Shown piece by piece: positions 44,601 through 52,804 of a stretch of DNA of 64,000 bases; positions within the stretch are counted from its first letter, which is position 1, and the number at the start of each line of letters is the position of its first letter. The DNA comes from CBDCVD01 sp965224015. Its GTDB lineage: Bacteria; Pseudomonadota; Alphaproteobacteria; Rhizobiales; CBDCVD01. The notes beneath the pieces were generated by a model, which saw only the letters and a list, made by a program, of their open reading frames with translations, had not been told where the DNA came from and ran no database searches. A program made the translations under genes and the position numbers. The DNA lies in contig OZ245032.1 in assembly GCA_965224015.1 (NCBI GenBank), forward strand, positions 434,001-498,000, given 5' to 3'.

Positions 44601-45750
44601 CCTTCCTCCTGATAAGAGGGTTGCTGCATCTAACCTTCCCCCTGATAAGGGGGATCGAGGGGGTTTCCAGGAATGGGAAATCCCGCGCAAAGCCGATGAA
44701 ACCTGGTCCGATAATATCGCAGCGGTTCATGCCCGCTGGTGGGAAGCGCGCATCAAACGCCAGCAGGAAATCGACAAATCCATCGCCCAAAAGGCCGATG
44801 TCGAATATCTTTATGATCGACCCTATGAGGATAAATCGAAAGTCCGGGTTGCTGGCCCCTTCACCGTTGAAAGTCTCTCGCCGCACCGTGTAATCCCCGC
44901 CGATGAAGACACATTGATGGATGAGATCAAGGCGGTTGAAGGCAATCGTCCGCGTCCGAAGTCCGGCCCGGGCGCTGCGCCGGCACAGGACTTCGCGACG
45001 ATGGTCCTGGAAAATCTCAGATCCGCCGGGGTGCACCAGTCGGATAAGCAGGATCGCATCGAATTCACCGCAATGGAAGGCTGGCCCGGCGACTATATTG
45101 CCGCCAGCGGCTCCTATGAGCAGGGCAGAACGGCAAAACGGGCGGCTATTTTCATCGGACCGGAATTTGGCTCCATCACCCGTTCCGACATGATGGCCGC
45201 CGCGCGCGAGGCCAATGATGCGCGTTTTGACGTGCTCATTGCCTGCGGCTTTAACTTCGATGCGCATTCATCCGAGGTGAACAAGCTCGGCCCCTTGCCG
45301 ATCCTGAAGGCCAAAATGAACCCCGATCTTCACATGGCGGATGATCTGAAAAACACCGGCAAGGGCAACCTGTTTGTCGTCTTCGGTGAACCCGACATCG
45401 AATGGACTTTCGATGCAAACGGCAATATCGTTGTGGAAGTCTTAGGCATCGACGTGTTTGACCCCAGGACAGGCGAGGTGCGCGCCTCCGGCAAGAACGA
45501 CATCGCGGCGTGGTTTATTGATACGGACTATAATGAAGAAAGCTTCTTCGTCCGCCACGCCTATTTCATGGGGGCGAACGATCCCTACAGATCCCTCAAA
45601 ACCAGTCTGAAAGCACAAATTGACGAGGAGGCCTGGGCAACCCTCTACCGCGATACATCAAGGCCCTTTGCGCGCCCCTCGAGCGGCCATTTTGCGGTGA
45701 AAGTCATCAACCACTTCGGCGATGAAGTGATGAAGATATTCAGGGTGTAA
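41647..45750 (+). CDS. Type III-like DNA methyltransferase (Mod) with embedded DUF559 endonuclease domain
   Basis: A 1367-residue protein in one open frame. The base is an N6-adenine methyltransferase of the beta order: NRMILGDSLQVMASL, then DPPYGIKFNSNW (about residue 206), and the AdoMet motif VFDPTCGSGTTATVAEQW (about 495). It should protect the sites cut by Res. Residues 619-817 and 957-1007 are encoded by palindromic repeats (peptide unit NPPHPSLIREGEKGVAAS). Between them lies a full DUF559 domain (about 818-945). The methyltransferase resumes at EWEIPRKADETWSDN and continues with VRVAGPFTVESLSPHR to the end. Without the insertion the protein would be about 975 residues. Whether the enlarged protein methylates is unknown; the intact frame suggests the insert is tolerated. 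Confidence 0.9.
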   Translation: MARRTKKGPKQVETLTHDKARRRNIPTAELQSMAERLEEQDPFEPVIYERAYPLAQGETWERDEDLDPQIVWKGTSIRLTKEQIDALKAGEKIELGDAQLVWRGKDTQDWSDLVVQAPPIYVQEKIHPKHIIENLKRQTRKRRNEDRDALDLFGDFNGLDLEAKTEFYQHDQNWSNRMILGDSLQVMASLAEREALRGKVQCIYFDPPYGIKFNSNWQVSTRSRDVKDGKLEQITREPEQVKAFRDTWKDGIHSYLTYLRDRLTAMRDLLTDSGSIFVQIGDENVHRVRTLMDEVFGENNFLSLIAIQTTSGFQAEFLGNMSDFVIWYARDKSRCRINTPFYRKSFELGQGNARWLMFDDFTYRGVSAAEMRGEANIPSDTKPYMPGDLASQGKAKGRQPFEFRDKSYDPWDKNSHWKANYPDGMDRLAKAERIHVAENSIRYVRYHTDFDVAVHGNIWTDTGTGNFTDEKIYVVQTNTKVIERCIQMASNPGDLVFDPTCGSGTTATVAEQWGRRWITIDTSRVALALARTRLMSARYPYYLLADTPQGREKEQDVSGMIQPDTPTHNDIRQGFVYERAPHIMLKTIANNAEIDVIWEKWQETLEPLRKELNDMLGLTNPPHPSLIREGEKGGAAFNSPPDKVVAASNPPHPSLVREGEKGVAAFNSPPNKGVAAFNSPHPSLIREGEKGVAAFNSPPNKGVAAFNSPHPSLAREGEKGVAASNLPHPSLVREGEKGDAASNPPPDKRVAASNPPHPSLVREGEKGVAASNPPHPSLIREGEKGDAASNPPHPSLIREGEKGDAASNLPPDKGDRGGLRVYIPYSPELKEKARELRKNTTPAEKKLWREVLSARQLQGYKFLRQKPLDKYIVDFYCAELLLAIEVDGDTHASQIGYDEQRAAQLAEFGITVIRYTNADVLNNIAGVYEDLTRKINLRKSIHHPESFLSQRQEGTTPPPNKGVAASNPPHPSLVREGEKGVAASNLPPDKRVAASNLPPDKGDRGGFQEWEIPRKADETWSDNIAAVHARWWEARIKRQQEIDKSIAQKADVEYLYDRPYEDKSKVRVAGPFTVESLSPHRVIPADEDTLMDEIKAVEGNRPRPKSGPGAAPAQDFATMVLENLRSAGVHQSDKQDRIEFTAMEGWPGDYIAASGSYEQGRTAKRAAIFIGPEFGSITRSDMMAAAREANDARFDVLIACGFNFDAHSSEVNKLGPLPILKAKMNPDLHMADDLKNTGKGNLFVVFGEPDIEWTFDANGNIVVEVLGIDVFDPRTGEVRASGKNDIAAWFIDTDYNEESFFVRHAYFMGANDPYRSLKTSLKAQIDEEAWATLYRDTSRPFARPSSGHFAVKVINHFGDEVMKIFRV
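43502..44098 (+). repeat. Element C repeats inside mod, left array
   Basis: About ten irregular units built from CCCACCCCTCCCTTATCAGG-type palindromes and shorter CCCCCTGATAAGGGGG palindromes, linked by GTTGCAGCATCTAAC. They stay in frame with mod. Some units read CTAATAAGG or TTGTCAGG, showing drift. This array sits directly before the DUF559 domain. Confidence 0.9.
44099..44510 (+). mobile_element. DUF559 (Vsr-like) endonuclease module, in frame within mod
   Basis: This stretch encodes a complete DUF559 domain: IPYSPELKEKARELRKNTTP, AEKKLWREVLSARQLQGYKF, RQKPLDKYIVDFYCAELLLA and IEVDGDTHASQIGYDEQRA, then FGITVIRYTNADVLNNI. The pattern VDFYC ... AIEVDGDTH places the acidic residues of the PD-(D/E)XK/Vsr fold. 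DUF559 proteins are usually separate genes of about 120 residues. Here the domain is flanked on both sides by CCCCCTGATAAGGGGGATCG palindromes, and the unit as a whole is fused to its host gene. Calling it a mobile module is inference from that arrangement. Confidence 0.75.
44513..44668 (+). repeat. Element C repeats inside mod, right array
   Basis: Three or four palindromic units of the same kind as the left array follow the DUF559 domain and end with CCCCCTGATAAGGGGGATCG plus AGGGGGTTTCCAG, where the methyltransferase resumes. The last unit is nearly identical to the last unit of the left array at 44070-44100, so the DUF559 segment is bracketed by a direct repeat. Confidence 0.85.
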
Positions 45751-45756
45751 AGGCAT

Positions 45757-47865
45757 ATGAAATTCCTCCTTGCGGATACATTCCAGGCGGCATTAGCGAA
45801 GCTCTCCAACGAAGAGCAGAAAGCCGTCAAGCTGACGGTATTTGATCTGCAACAAGACCCGTCACACCCTGTCTTTCAGTTTCATCGGATCGACAAATCC
45901 AAAGATCCCAACTTTTGGTCCGTGCGGGTTAACCGTGACATTCGATTGATCGTTCACAAGACGCAGGCGAGCTTTCTCATCGCCTATGTGGACCATCACG
46001 ACGATGCGTACAAATGGGCAGAACGGCGACGTATCGATACACACCCGCGTACCGGCGCGGCACAGATCGTTGAGGTCCGCGAAGCCATTGAAGAAATTGA
46101 CACCGCAGTTCCAGAAGATGTTCCTGCCATCGAGCCGGAAGATGATATTGTTTATGAAGAAAGCCCCCCTACGCCGTTTTTGGAAATTGATGAAGAAGCG
46201 CTTCTTGATATCGGCGTGCCGACAGATTGGCTTGGCGATATACGACACGCTACAGAGGACAGATTTTTCGAGTTGACCGATCATATCCCGGCCGAAGCGG
46301 CGGAAGCATTGCTGGAATTTGCTGTCACGGGAAAGCTGGAGATACCCCCCGCATATTCGTCTGATGATCCCTTTACGCATCCCGATGCGCGGCGACGGTT
46401 TCGTGTCATGGACAATGTGGAAGAATTGAAAAAGGCGCTCAACTACCCCTGGGATAAATGGGCGATTTATCTGCATCCGGCCCAACAAGAACTGGTGGAC
46501 AGCAGGTTCTCCGGTCCGACCCGTGTGGCCGGTTCGGCGGGAACGGGAAAGACCGTTGTGGCACTGCACCGCGCGGCCCATATTCTCCGATCAGACAAGG
46601 ATGCCAAGCTTCTTTTGACAACATTCTCCAGCCCGCTTTCCCATGCCCTGGAGCACAAGCTGAGACTCCTGCCACATGCCGATCGGAATCTGGATTGCCG
46701 AGTGTCAGTCCGGCCCTTTGAGAACGTGGCTAAAGAACTGTTCACGCTAATACATGGCCATGATCCGAAAATGGCGAGACAGGAGCATGTTGCGCTTGCC
46801 TTGAAACAAGCGGCTACAGAGCTTGAATTTGACGGGTTTGCGGATCGCTTTTTGATGTCGGAATGGCGATATGTCATCGATGCCTGGCAAATCAACGGAC
46901 TGGAAGCATATGCGCGCGTGCCTCGGCTGGGCCGTAAAAATCGATTGGGAAGCCGCCAGCGCGAGAAATTGTGGCCCGTTTTTGAACGCACAAGAGAGAT
47001 ACTTGCAAGGCAGCACAGATACACACCCGCCAGCATATTTGGCGAAGTAGCCGATCATTACAAGGACCGGCCGCACAAGCCTTTCACACACATCATTGTC
47101 GATGAAGCGCAAGACCTTGGCGTGCCGGAGTTGAAAATGTTGGCCACCATTGCGCCGGACGACCCGCAAGCGCTGTTCTTTGCCGGCGATTTGGGGCAAC
47201 GCATTTTTCAGGAACCATTTTCATGGCTTGGTCTCGGCGTAGACGTGCGAGGGCGTTCGCACACCCTGAAAGTCAACTACAGAACATCGCATCAAATTCG
47301 ACAATCCGCGGATAAACTTCTTCCAGCCGTGGTGCGTGACGTGGACGGTATTGAAGAGGATCGTGGGGGAACCGTTTCGGTTTTTAATGGTCCTGATCCG
47401 GACATTCAAATTCACTCAAATGCAGATGAGGAACTGCGTGCAATCGGACTGGCCATCCATGAGGCTGTAAATGACCATATGCCGCCGGAAGAAATCGGTG
47501 TGTTTGTCCGATCGACAGACGAACTGCCACGCGCAAGAAATGCCGTGAACGCGGCTGATCAGATACCATTGGAACTCTCTGACAGGGTGGAAGATCGCAC
47601 CGGGCGGATTGCTATCGGCACAATGCACTTGGCGAAAGGTCTGGAATTCCGCCAGGTGATCGTCATGGCCTGCGATGAGGACATTCTTCCGGATCAGGAC
47701 CGGATCGACACAGTAGCAGACGAAGTCGAACTCGATGAGGTCTATGACACCGAGCGCCAGCTGTTTTATGTGGCCTGCACCAGGGCCAGGGAAAATCTGA
47801 TCGTATCCGGCGTCTCGCCTGCCTCTGAATTCTTCGCGGATTTGAAGGGGGGCGAGAATGAATGA
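45757..47865 (+). CDS. RelE/ParE-like domain fused to UvrD-family helicase
   Basis: A 702-residue protein. Residues 1-85 (LADTFQAALAKLSNEEQKAV, then PNFWSVRVNRDIRLIVHK and YVDHHDDAYKWAERR) match the RelE/ParE toxin fold; the AYKWAERR end is typical of RelE-like proteins. A linker leads to an SF1A helicase: Walker A AGSAGTGKTVVALHR (about 258), Walker B IIVDEAQDLGVPE, GDLGQRIFQ, VNYRTSHQIR, GTMHLAKGLEFRQV and YVACTRARENL. It starts 6 bp after mod, so it belongs to the restriction operon. The helicase may unwind or translocate on target DNA; the RelE-like part may be an RNase, a binding module or an interaction surface. Its catalytic state cannot be judged here. Confidence 0.88.
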   Translation: MKFLLADTFQAALAKLSNEEQKAVKLTVFDLQQDPSHPVFQFHRIDKSKDPNFWSVRVNRDIRLIVHKTQASFLIAYVDHHDDAYKWAERRRIDTHPRTGAAQIVEVREAIEEIDTAVPEDVPAIEPEDDIVYEESPPTPFLEIDEEALLDIGVPTDWLGDIRHATEDRFFELTDHIPAEAAEALLEFAVTGKLEIPPAYSSDDPFTHPDARRRFRVMDNVEELKKALNYPWDKWAIYLHPAQQELVDSRFSGPTRVAGSAGTGKTVVALHRAAHILRSDKDAKLLLTTFSSPLSHALEHKLRLLPHADRNLDCRVSVRPFENVAKELFTLIHGHDPKMARQEHVALALKQAATELEFDGFADRFLMSEWRYVIDAWQINGLEAYARVPRLGRKNRLGSRQREKLWPVFERTREILARQHRYTPASIFGEVADHYKDRPHKPFTHIIVDEAQDLGVPELKMLATIAPDDPQALFFAGDLGQRIFQEPFSWLGLGVDVRGRSHTLKVNYRTSHQIRQSADKLLPAVVRDVDGIEEDRGGTVSVFNGPDPDIQIHSNADEELRAIGLAIHEAVNDHMPPEEIGVFVRSTDELPRARNAVNAADQIPLELSDRVEDRTGRIAIGTMHLAKGLEFRQVIVMACDEDILPDQDRIDTVADEVELDEVYDTERQLFYVACTRARENLIVSGVSPASEFFADLKGGENE

Positions 47866-47916
47866 TCTTTGCAAATACAAGCTTCTGTCACATGCTGATA
47901 GGGTTGGGCCTTTAAG

Positions 47917-50013
47917 TTGAAGCTAAAGAAAGCGCATATTCGTAATTTTCGGCGTCTCGAAAACGTTTCATTCCACTTGGATAGCCGAGAGACCCTATTT
48001 GTTGGGCCTAACAATAGCGGAAAGACTTCAGCAACCAGTGTATTTCGTTGTTTTCTTGGAAGGCGAGACTTCACTATTCATGATTTCCCTTTGAAGTCTC
48101 TCAAAGACATCGATGAGTGGCGCCTGGAAAAAAAGGACGAAGCAGGCGAGCCCGTCAACTTACCAGAAATTGGCTTTGATCTCTGGTTTTCGTTAGACCC
48201 GACCGGCGTGCCTTACGGAAAGATAGGCGCTTTGATTACCAGCTTAGCGGGCGATGTTGTTGAGGTGGGTGTGGGGTGCGTTTTCAAGGCCGACGATCCG
48301 GTCGCGCTTTGGCGCGACTACAACGAGCTATATCCTGAGGATCAGGATGGGACGCGCGAGAGAACAATTAGTCAGTACTTGGAAACTGAAGGGCGGCTTA
48401 AGAAGCATTTTGGAGTTTTTTATTCCTCGCTAAAGCAAGATGGTGGTGAACTGCAACAATTCGACCTGACGTCAAAAGAAGGAAAGCAAACCCTCCAGTC
48501 GCTTCTACGGGTCGATTTCGTGGACGCCCAGCGCAATCTCCAGGATGACGAAATGACGAGCCGCGGCAGCCGATTGTCAGCCGCCTTTGCGTCCTTCTAT
48601 CGCGCGAATCTGGAACAGGCGGAAGCCGGCGAAGAGGCAATTAGAATTGTTGAGGAGCACAATCAGAAGCTAACTGACCACTATGGTGTCAGCTTTAAGG
48701 ACCTAATGGATGTGCTCAAAAAGCTCGGCGTGCCATCGGCCAGCGAGCGAGAGCTTACGATTGTATCAGCGCTCGGGGCTCAGGAAGCTCTCAAAGGAAC
48801 AACAGATTTGGTCTACACTGAAGCTGGCGCAACGCATAGTCTTCCAGAAGCATATAATGGGCTGGGTTTTAAGAACCTCATCCTCATGGCGGTTCAGTTG
48901 CGAGATTTCCAAGTACAATGGGCCATGACCGAAGAAGATCGGCCGTTATGTCATGTGATCTTCATAGAGGAACCTGAAGTTCATTTGCATGTTCAGGTAC
49001 AGCAAACATTCATTGGCAATATGTGGTCAATCTTGTATGAACTAGCTAAGAAAGAACAAATTACACCGCAACTCGTCGTTACGACCCATTCATCCCATAT
49101 ATTGAATTCGGTCGATTTCGAAAAAGTTCGATACTTCCGTCGTTGTCAGCGGGAGGGCGAAAGCAAACTCGTAAACACTGTCCTGCCGATATCAAAAGTC
49201 CACAGTCTGAAAGACTTCAATGCGCCAGCCGTGACCGAGGAACCCAATCCTCTTTCGGAAGAGGAAGCTCTCGCATTTCTAAAGCGATATATGACACTAA
49301 CTCATTGCGATTTGATGTTCGCCGATGCGGCAGTATTGATCGAGGGCGCTGCGGAACGGCTTCTGCTTCCCGCTATGATCGACAAGGCGCGACCGGAATT
49401 GAATGGCGTCTATCTGACTATATTGGAAGTTGGCGGTGCCTATGCGCATATTTTTTCAGCATTGTTGAAATTCCTGCGTGTGCCGTATCTGGTCATAACG
49501 GACCTGGATTCTGTGAAAACAAATCCAGAAACCAACACAAGAAGAGCTTGCTGCGCAAACGAGCCGGATGCGGAGACATCCAATACCGCACTTAGATCCT
49601 ATTTTCCCGAGGCAAACGACGTTCCGACACTGGCCGCGTTAAGCCCCGATGACAGAACACAAGAAAGCGGGGATCGGTTCGTCGCGTTTCAGCGACCGAT
49701 CAGTGTCACCTACGGTAATCAGGATTTGACGCTTTGGGCACGAACGTTTGAAGAGGCGTTGATTTTTGAGAACATTTTAGCCTGTGGCGGAGAGGGGTTT
49801 CTAAATTTTATCACGCTACCGGAAACGCCGGACGACATAAATACATCAGTTTTCAAGCAGGTTCGTGCTTCCACTTTCAAGAAAACGGACTTCGCTCTTA
49901 CTGCACTTGCAGAGAGCGATTGGAAACCCCCCGAATACATTCGCGAGGGGCTGAACTGGTTGGCAAAACGCCTCAAGGTAGCTGCTGGTACTGGTGATAC
50001 CAATGGCGCATGA
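47917..50013 (+). CDS. OLD-family ATP-dependent nuclease (class 2, GajA-like)
   Basis: A 698-residue protein combining an ABC-type ATPase and a TOPRIM nuclease. AHIRNFRRLENVSFHL begins the domain, Walker A is FVGPNNSGKTSA (about 30), Walker B is VIFIEEPEVHLH (about 347), and the switch His is in TTHSSHIL. The TOPRIM part has VLIEGAAERLLLPAMI (about 475) and LVITDLDSVKT (about 528). Pairing with an adjacent UvrD helicase makes this a class 2 OLD system, the group that includes Gabija (GajAB). It is longer than the B. cereus GajA (578). The start TTG 47917 is chosen because an in-frame stop lies 15 bases upstream and no ATG precedes the Walker motif closely. It follows the RelE-UvrD gene by 51 bp. 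Confidence 0.88.
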   Translation: MKLKKAHIRNFRRLENVSFHLDSRETLFVGPNNSGKTSATSVFRCFLGRRDFTIHDFPLKSLKDIDEWRLEKKDEAGEPVNLPEIGFDLWFSLDPTGVPYGKIGALITSLAGDVVEVGVGCVFKADDPVALWRDYNELYPEDQDGTRERTISQYLETEGRLKKHFGVFYSSLKQDGGELQQFDLTSKEGKQTLQSLLRVDFVDAQRNLQDDEMTSRGSRLSAAFASFYRANLEQAEAGEEAIRIVEEHNQKLTDHYGVSFKDLMDVLKKLGVPSASERELTIVSALGAQEALKGTTDLVYTEAGATHSLPEAYNGLGFKNLILMAVQLRDFQVQWAMTEEDRPLCHVIFIEEPEVHLHVQVQQTFIGNMWSILYELAKKEQITPQLVVTTHSSHILNSVDFEKVRYFRRCQREGESKLVNTVLPISKVHSLKDFNAPAVTEEPNPLSEEEALAFLKRYMTLTHCDLMFADAAVLIEGAAERLLLPAMIDKARPELNGVYLTILEVGGAYAHIFSALLKFLRVPYLVITDLDSVKTNPETNTRRACCANEPDAETSNTALRSYFPEANDVPTLAALSPDDRTQESGDRFVAFQRPISVTYGNQDLTLWARTFEEALIFENILACGGEGFLNFITLPETPDDINTSVFKQVRASTFKKTDFALTALAESDWKPPEYIREGLNWLAKRLKVAAGTGDTNGA

Positions 50014-51838
50014 ACTGACCAAAGCGGACTTGGAAATCCAAACCTGTCTCGATGAAAAACAATCGTTCGCTGTTATCGCTGGGGCTGGTTCGGGCAAAAC
50101 CACCTCGCTCGTCGATGCACTGAAATATGTTCGTGCCGAGCATGGCCGAAAGCTCCGGCGCGACGGACAAAAGGTGGTGTGTATCACTTACACAAAACGC
50201 GCGCGGGACGTGCTGCGGCATCGGCTCAACGATGACAATCTTTTCGAGGTCTCAACAATTCATAGCTTTCTGTGGAACGAGGTTAGTCGTTATTCGCAAG
50301 ATATCGCTGCCGTCATTGCAGAAACGATTATCCCGGTAAAAATAGCAAAGTATAAGGAAGACGCATCAGGTGCCTCGCAGAAAGCGGTACGAGCCCGCGC
50401 AAACATCGCAAAACTTGAAAAGTTACTCCCACACGTAAGTGAGATCGCCAAATTCGACTATGATGATGGCAAGTTCAGCGACTTCGAAAAAGGTACAATC
50501 GGTCACGATGACGTAATCGATATCGCGGCAGCTATGATTCGCTCTCGTCCGCTCCTGCAAAAGATCATAGGACAAAAATACCCATACACTTTTGTCGATG
50601 AAGCACAGGACACATTTCCTATCGTCGTTGAAGCACTCAACCAAATCTGCAGCGGTGATGGTCTGCCAATCGTCGGATATTTTGGTGACCCGATGCAGCA
50701 AATTTATGAGAAGCGAGCGGGTCAATTCGAGGGACCACCTGGATACAAAGAAATCGCCAAAGAGCAGAATTTTCGGTCCGCCAGGTCGGTAATCAAGTTA
50801 GCAAACAAACTCAGAGATGACCTGCAACAAGTGCCGGCCGGTCCGAATGCCGAAATCCAGGGAGATGTCACCCTGATTTTGGTCGCTGCAGAAGAGCCCG
50901 GCGCGCCGCGCAAGCGCTACACTGACGAGCAGCTAGACCGCGCGCTTAGTAAATTTGACGCCGTGCTTGCTGAAATTGACTGGCAAGACCATGAAGGTTC
51001 GAAACGTTTGTATCTGGCCCGTCAAATGATTGCTCGCAGATTAGGCTTCTTAGAACTGCATCGGTTGTTCGATGGAGAATATGCGTCGCAACGCGCCAAA
51101 GACGAATTTGAGGAGGGCAATCACTTCCTCATAAAGCCCATTGTGGAGACTCTCTGGCCGATTGCGAATGCGTTGGAAAGAAAAGAGGAACTGGGTGTAT
51201 TGAAGGCGCTGCGTACAAACAGCCCTGCATTCGACATAAGCGGGGACAATGCCGGGCGCCCGCTCAAGCACATGCTCGCCCAAGCCAAGATCAAAGGCGA
51301 AGGGCTACTAAAATGTTGGAAAGAGGGCACAATAAAGGATGTTCTGAGCTATGGATGCGAGGAAGGGCTCTATAGATTAAGCGAACGCCTGGCGCAGCAC
51401 CTCAACCGAGACCCGCGACTAGAAGCTTATAATAAGGATGAACATGGAGCGGAGCGGTCTGATTGGCTTGCGGATACGTTTTTTCAGAGTACCACAAGCG
51501 AACTTTCACCCTATGCCAAATTCGTCACCGACAATACACCGTTCAGTACACAGCATGGTGTCAAAGGCGAGGAATATGACGACGTACTCGTCCTTTTTGA
51601 CGACGTTGAGGCAGCTTGGTCTATGTACAGCTTTGCCAAACTCTTCGCGCCTGGTGTTGCAGGGGAGGGCACATCTGGGCAGATCGAGCGGTCACTTCGG
51701 TTGGCATATGTGTGCTTTACCAGAGCTCAAAAGACACTGCGGATTGTGCTTTTTTGCCCGTCGCCTGGCAAGGCCAAAACAGAATTAGTCGCAAAGGGAT
51801 GGCTTGATGAGAGTCAGATTCGTATTTTTCCCGGTTAA
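50003..51838 (+). CDS. UvrD-like helicase partner of the OLD nuclease (GajB-like)
   Basis: A 611-residue SF1A helicase. Walker A is AGAGSGKTTSLVDALK (about 27), Walker B is TFVDEAQDTFPIV (about 197), then GYFGDPMQQIYEKR, EQNFRSARSVIKLANKL, HGVKGEEYDDVLVLFDD and YVCFTRAQKTLRI. ATG 50003 overlaps the end of the OLD gene by 11 bases, so the two are coupled. In Gabija the helicase senses or processes DNA ends or nucleotide levels to release the nuclease; that role is carried over by inference. The stop TAA (51836-51838) is also the left target repeat of an element A copy, so the element landed exactly on the stop codon and kept it. Confidence 0.88.
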   Translation: MAHELTKADLEIQTCLDEKQSFAVIAGAGSGKTTSLVDALKYVRAEHGRKLRRDGQKVVCITYTKRARDVLRHRLNDDNLFEVSTIHSFLWNEVSRYSQDIAAVIAETIIPVKIAKYKEDASGASQKAVRARANIAKLEKLLPHVSEIAKFDYDDGKFSDFEKGTIGHDDVIDIAAAMIRSRPLLQKIIGQKYPYTFVDEAQDTFPIVVEALNQICSGDGLPIVGYFGDPMQQIYEKRAGQFEGPPGYKEIAKEQNFRSARSVIKLANKLRDDLQQVPAGPNAEIQGDVTLILVAAEEPGAPRKRYTDEQLDRALSKFDAVLAEIDWQDHEGSKRLYLARQMIARRLGFLELHRLFDGEYASQRAKDEFEEGNHFLIKPIVETLWPIANALERKEELGVLKALRTNSPAFDISGDNAGRPLKHMLAQAKIKGEGLLKCWKEGTIKDVLSYGCEEGLYRLSERLAQHLNRDPRLEAYNKDEHGAERSDWLADTFFQSTTSELSPYAKFVTDNTPFSTQHGVKGEEYDDVLVLFDDVEAAWSMYSFAKLFAPGVAGEGTSGQIERSLRLAYVCFTRAQKTLRIVLFCPSPGKAKTELVAKGWLDESQIRIFPG

Positions 51839-51939
51839 TACCAGCGGTATTGGCTTTATATACACGCCGAATGGTGTACTGTCTTGATAACATACTTGCT
51901 TGACGCTAAGCCATGAGTCATTGTTAAAGACCCTTGGTA
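51839..51939 (+). repeat. Element A, full copy on the UvrD stop codon
   Basis: 101 bp, TACCAGCGG to CCTTGGTA, flanked by TAA at 51836-51838 and 51940-51942. The left TAA is the stop codon of the helicase gene. Confidence 0.93.
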
Positions 51940-52703
51940 TAACGGGGACCAATTCAATTAGGCGCACTTAAACAGTCGTTTGTGAAGAATTTCTATTGCG
52001 TTGATATTGTTTGATTATCAGGCTTTTTCGGGCCTTCGATATTGCAAGATTTTGCACGCCTGTGGTTTGTTTCCTTGCAATTTGCGTAACGTCCTTTTCT
52101 GTGATTCACTGGCCAAGCAAGTGATTTGGAGAGGGATATGAAACCAAGAGAACCTTTTAAGACCGGTCAGTTCGATATGTTTCGTTCAAGGCTGGATCAG
52201 ATCATCAACATGGGCCACGAGAAGGCGATTTTAGCCGACAAGATCGATTGGCAATTTCTGTCGGATAAATGTGAGGCAGTCTATGCGGACAAAGCCGGTC
52301 ACCCGCCCCTTCCGACGCGGCTGATGGCGGGACTGCATATCCTCAAATATGCCGACAATCTTTCCGATGAGGAAGTCTGCGCCCGCTTTGTGGAGAACCC
52401 GTATTATCAGTATTTGTGTGGCGAGGAGTTCTTTCGCCATGATCTTCCGCTTGAGCGCTCGTCAATGACCCGATGGCGTCAGCGCATGGGCGAGGAGAGG
52501 ATACAAGCCCTGTTGCAGGAGAGCCTTGCCGTGGCCCTGAAAGTGGGGGCTGCGACGCCTTCGGATTTTACCCAGGTGATTGTCGATACCACGGTTCAGG
52601 AGAAGAACGTTGCTTATCCGAGGGACGCCAAACTGTGCCACAAGGCCCGGGAGCGGTTGGTTAAGCTGGCGAAGAAGCACGGCATCAAGCTGCGCCAGTC
52701 CTA

Positions 52704-52804
52704 TAGCCAGGCCGCCTGAAAATGATTTCATTTTCAGGCGAGAAGCCGAGCGACAATAAAAGCATATAGCTAAATGAGTTTATCAGAATAAAGTCATTTA
52801 GCTA
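52704..52804 (+). repeat. Element D: double hairpin inserted in the IS5 transposase
   Basis: Roughly 101 bp separate KLRQSY from RVSKK in the transposase. The insert has two perfect stems: CGCCTGAAAATGA with its complement (52713-52740, loop of 2) and CATATAGCTAAATGA with its complement (52763-52777 and 52794-52808, spacer 16). TAT occurs on both sides, but exact ends are uncertain by a few bases because the second stem overlaps the host sequence. No other copy was seen in the window. Confidence 0.7.
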
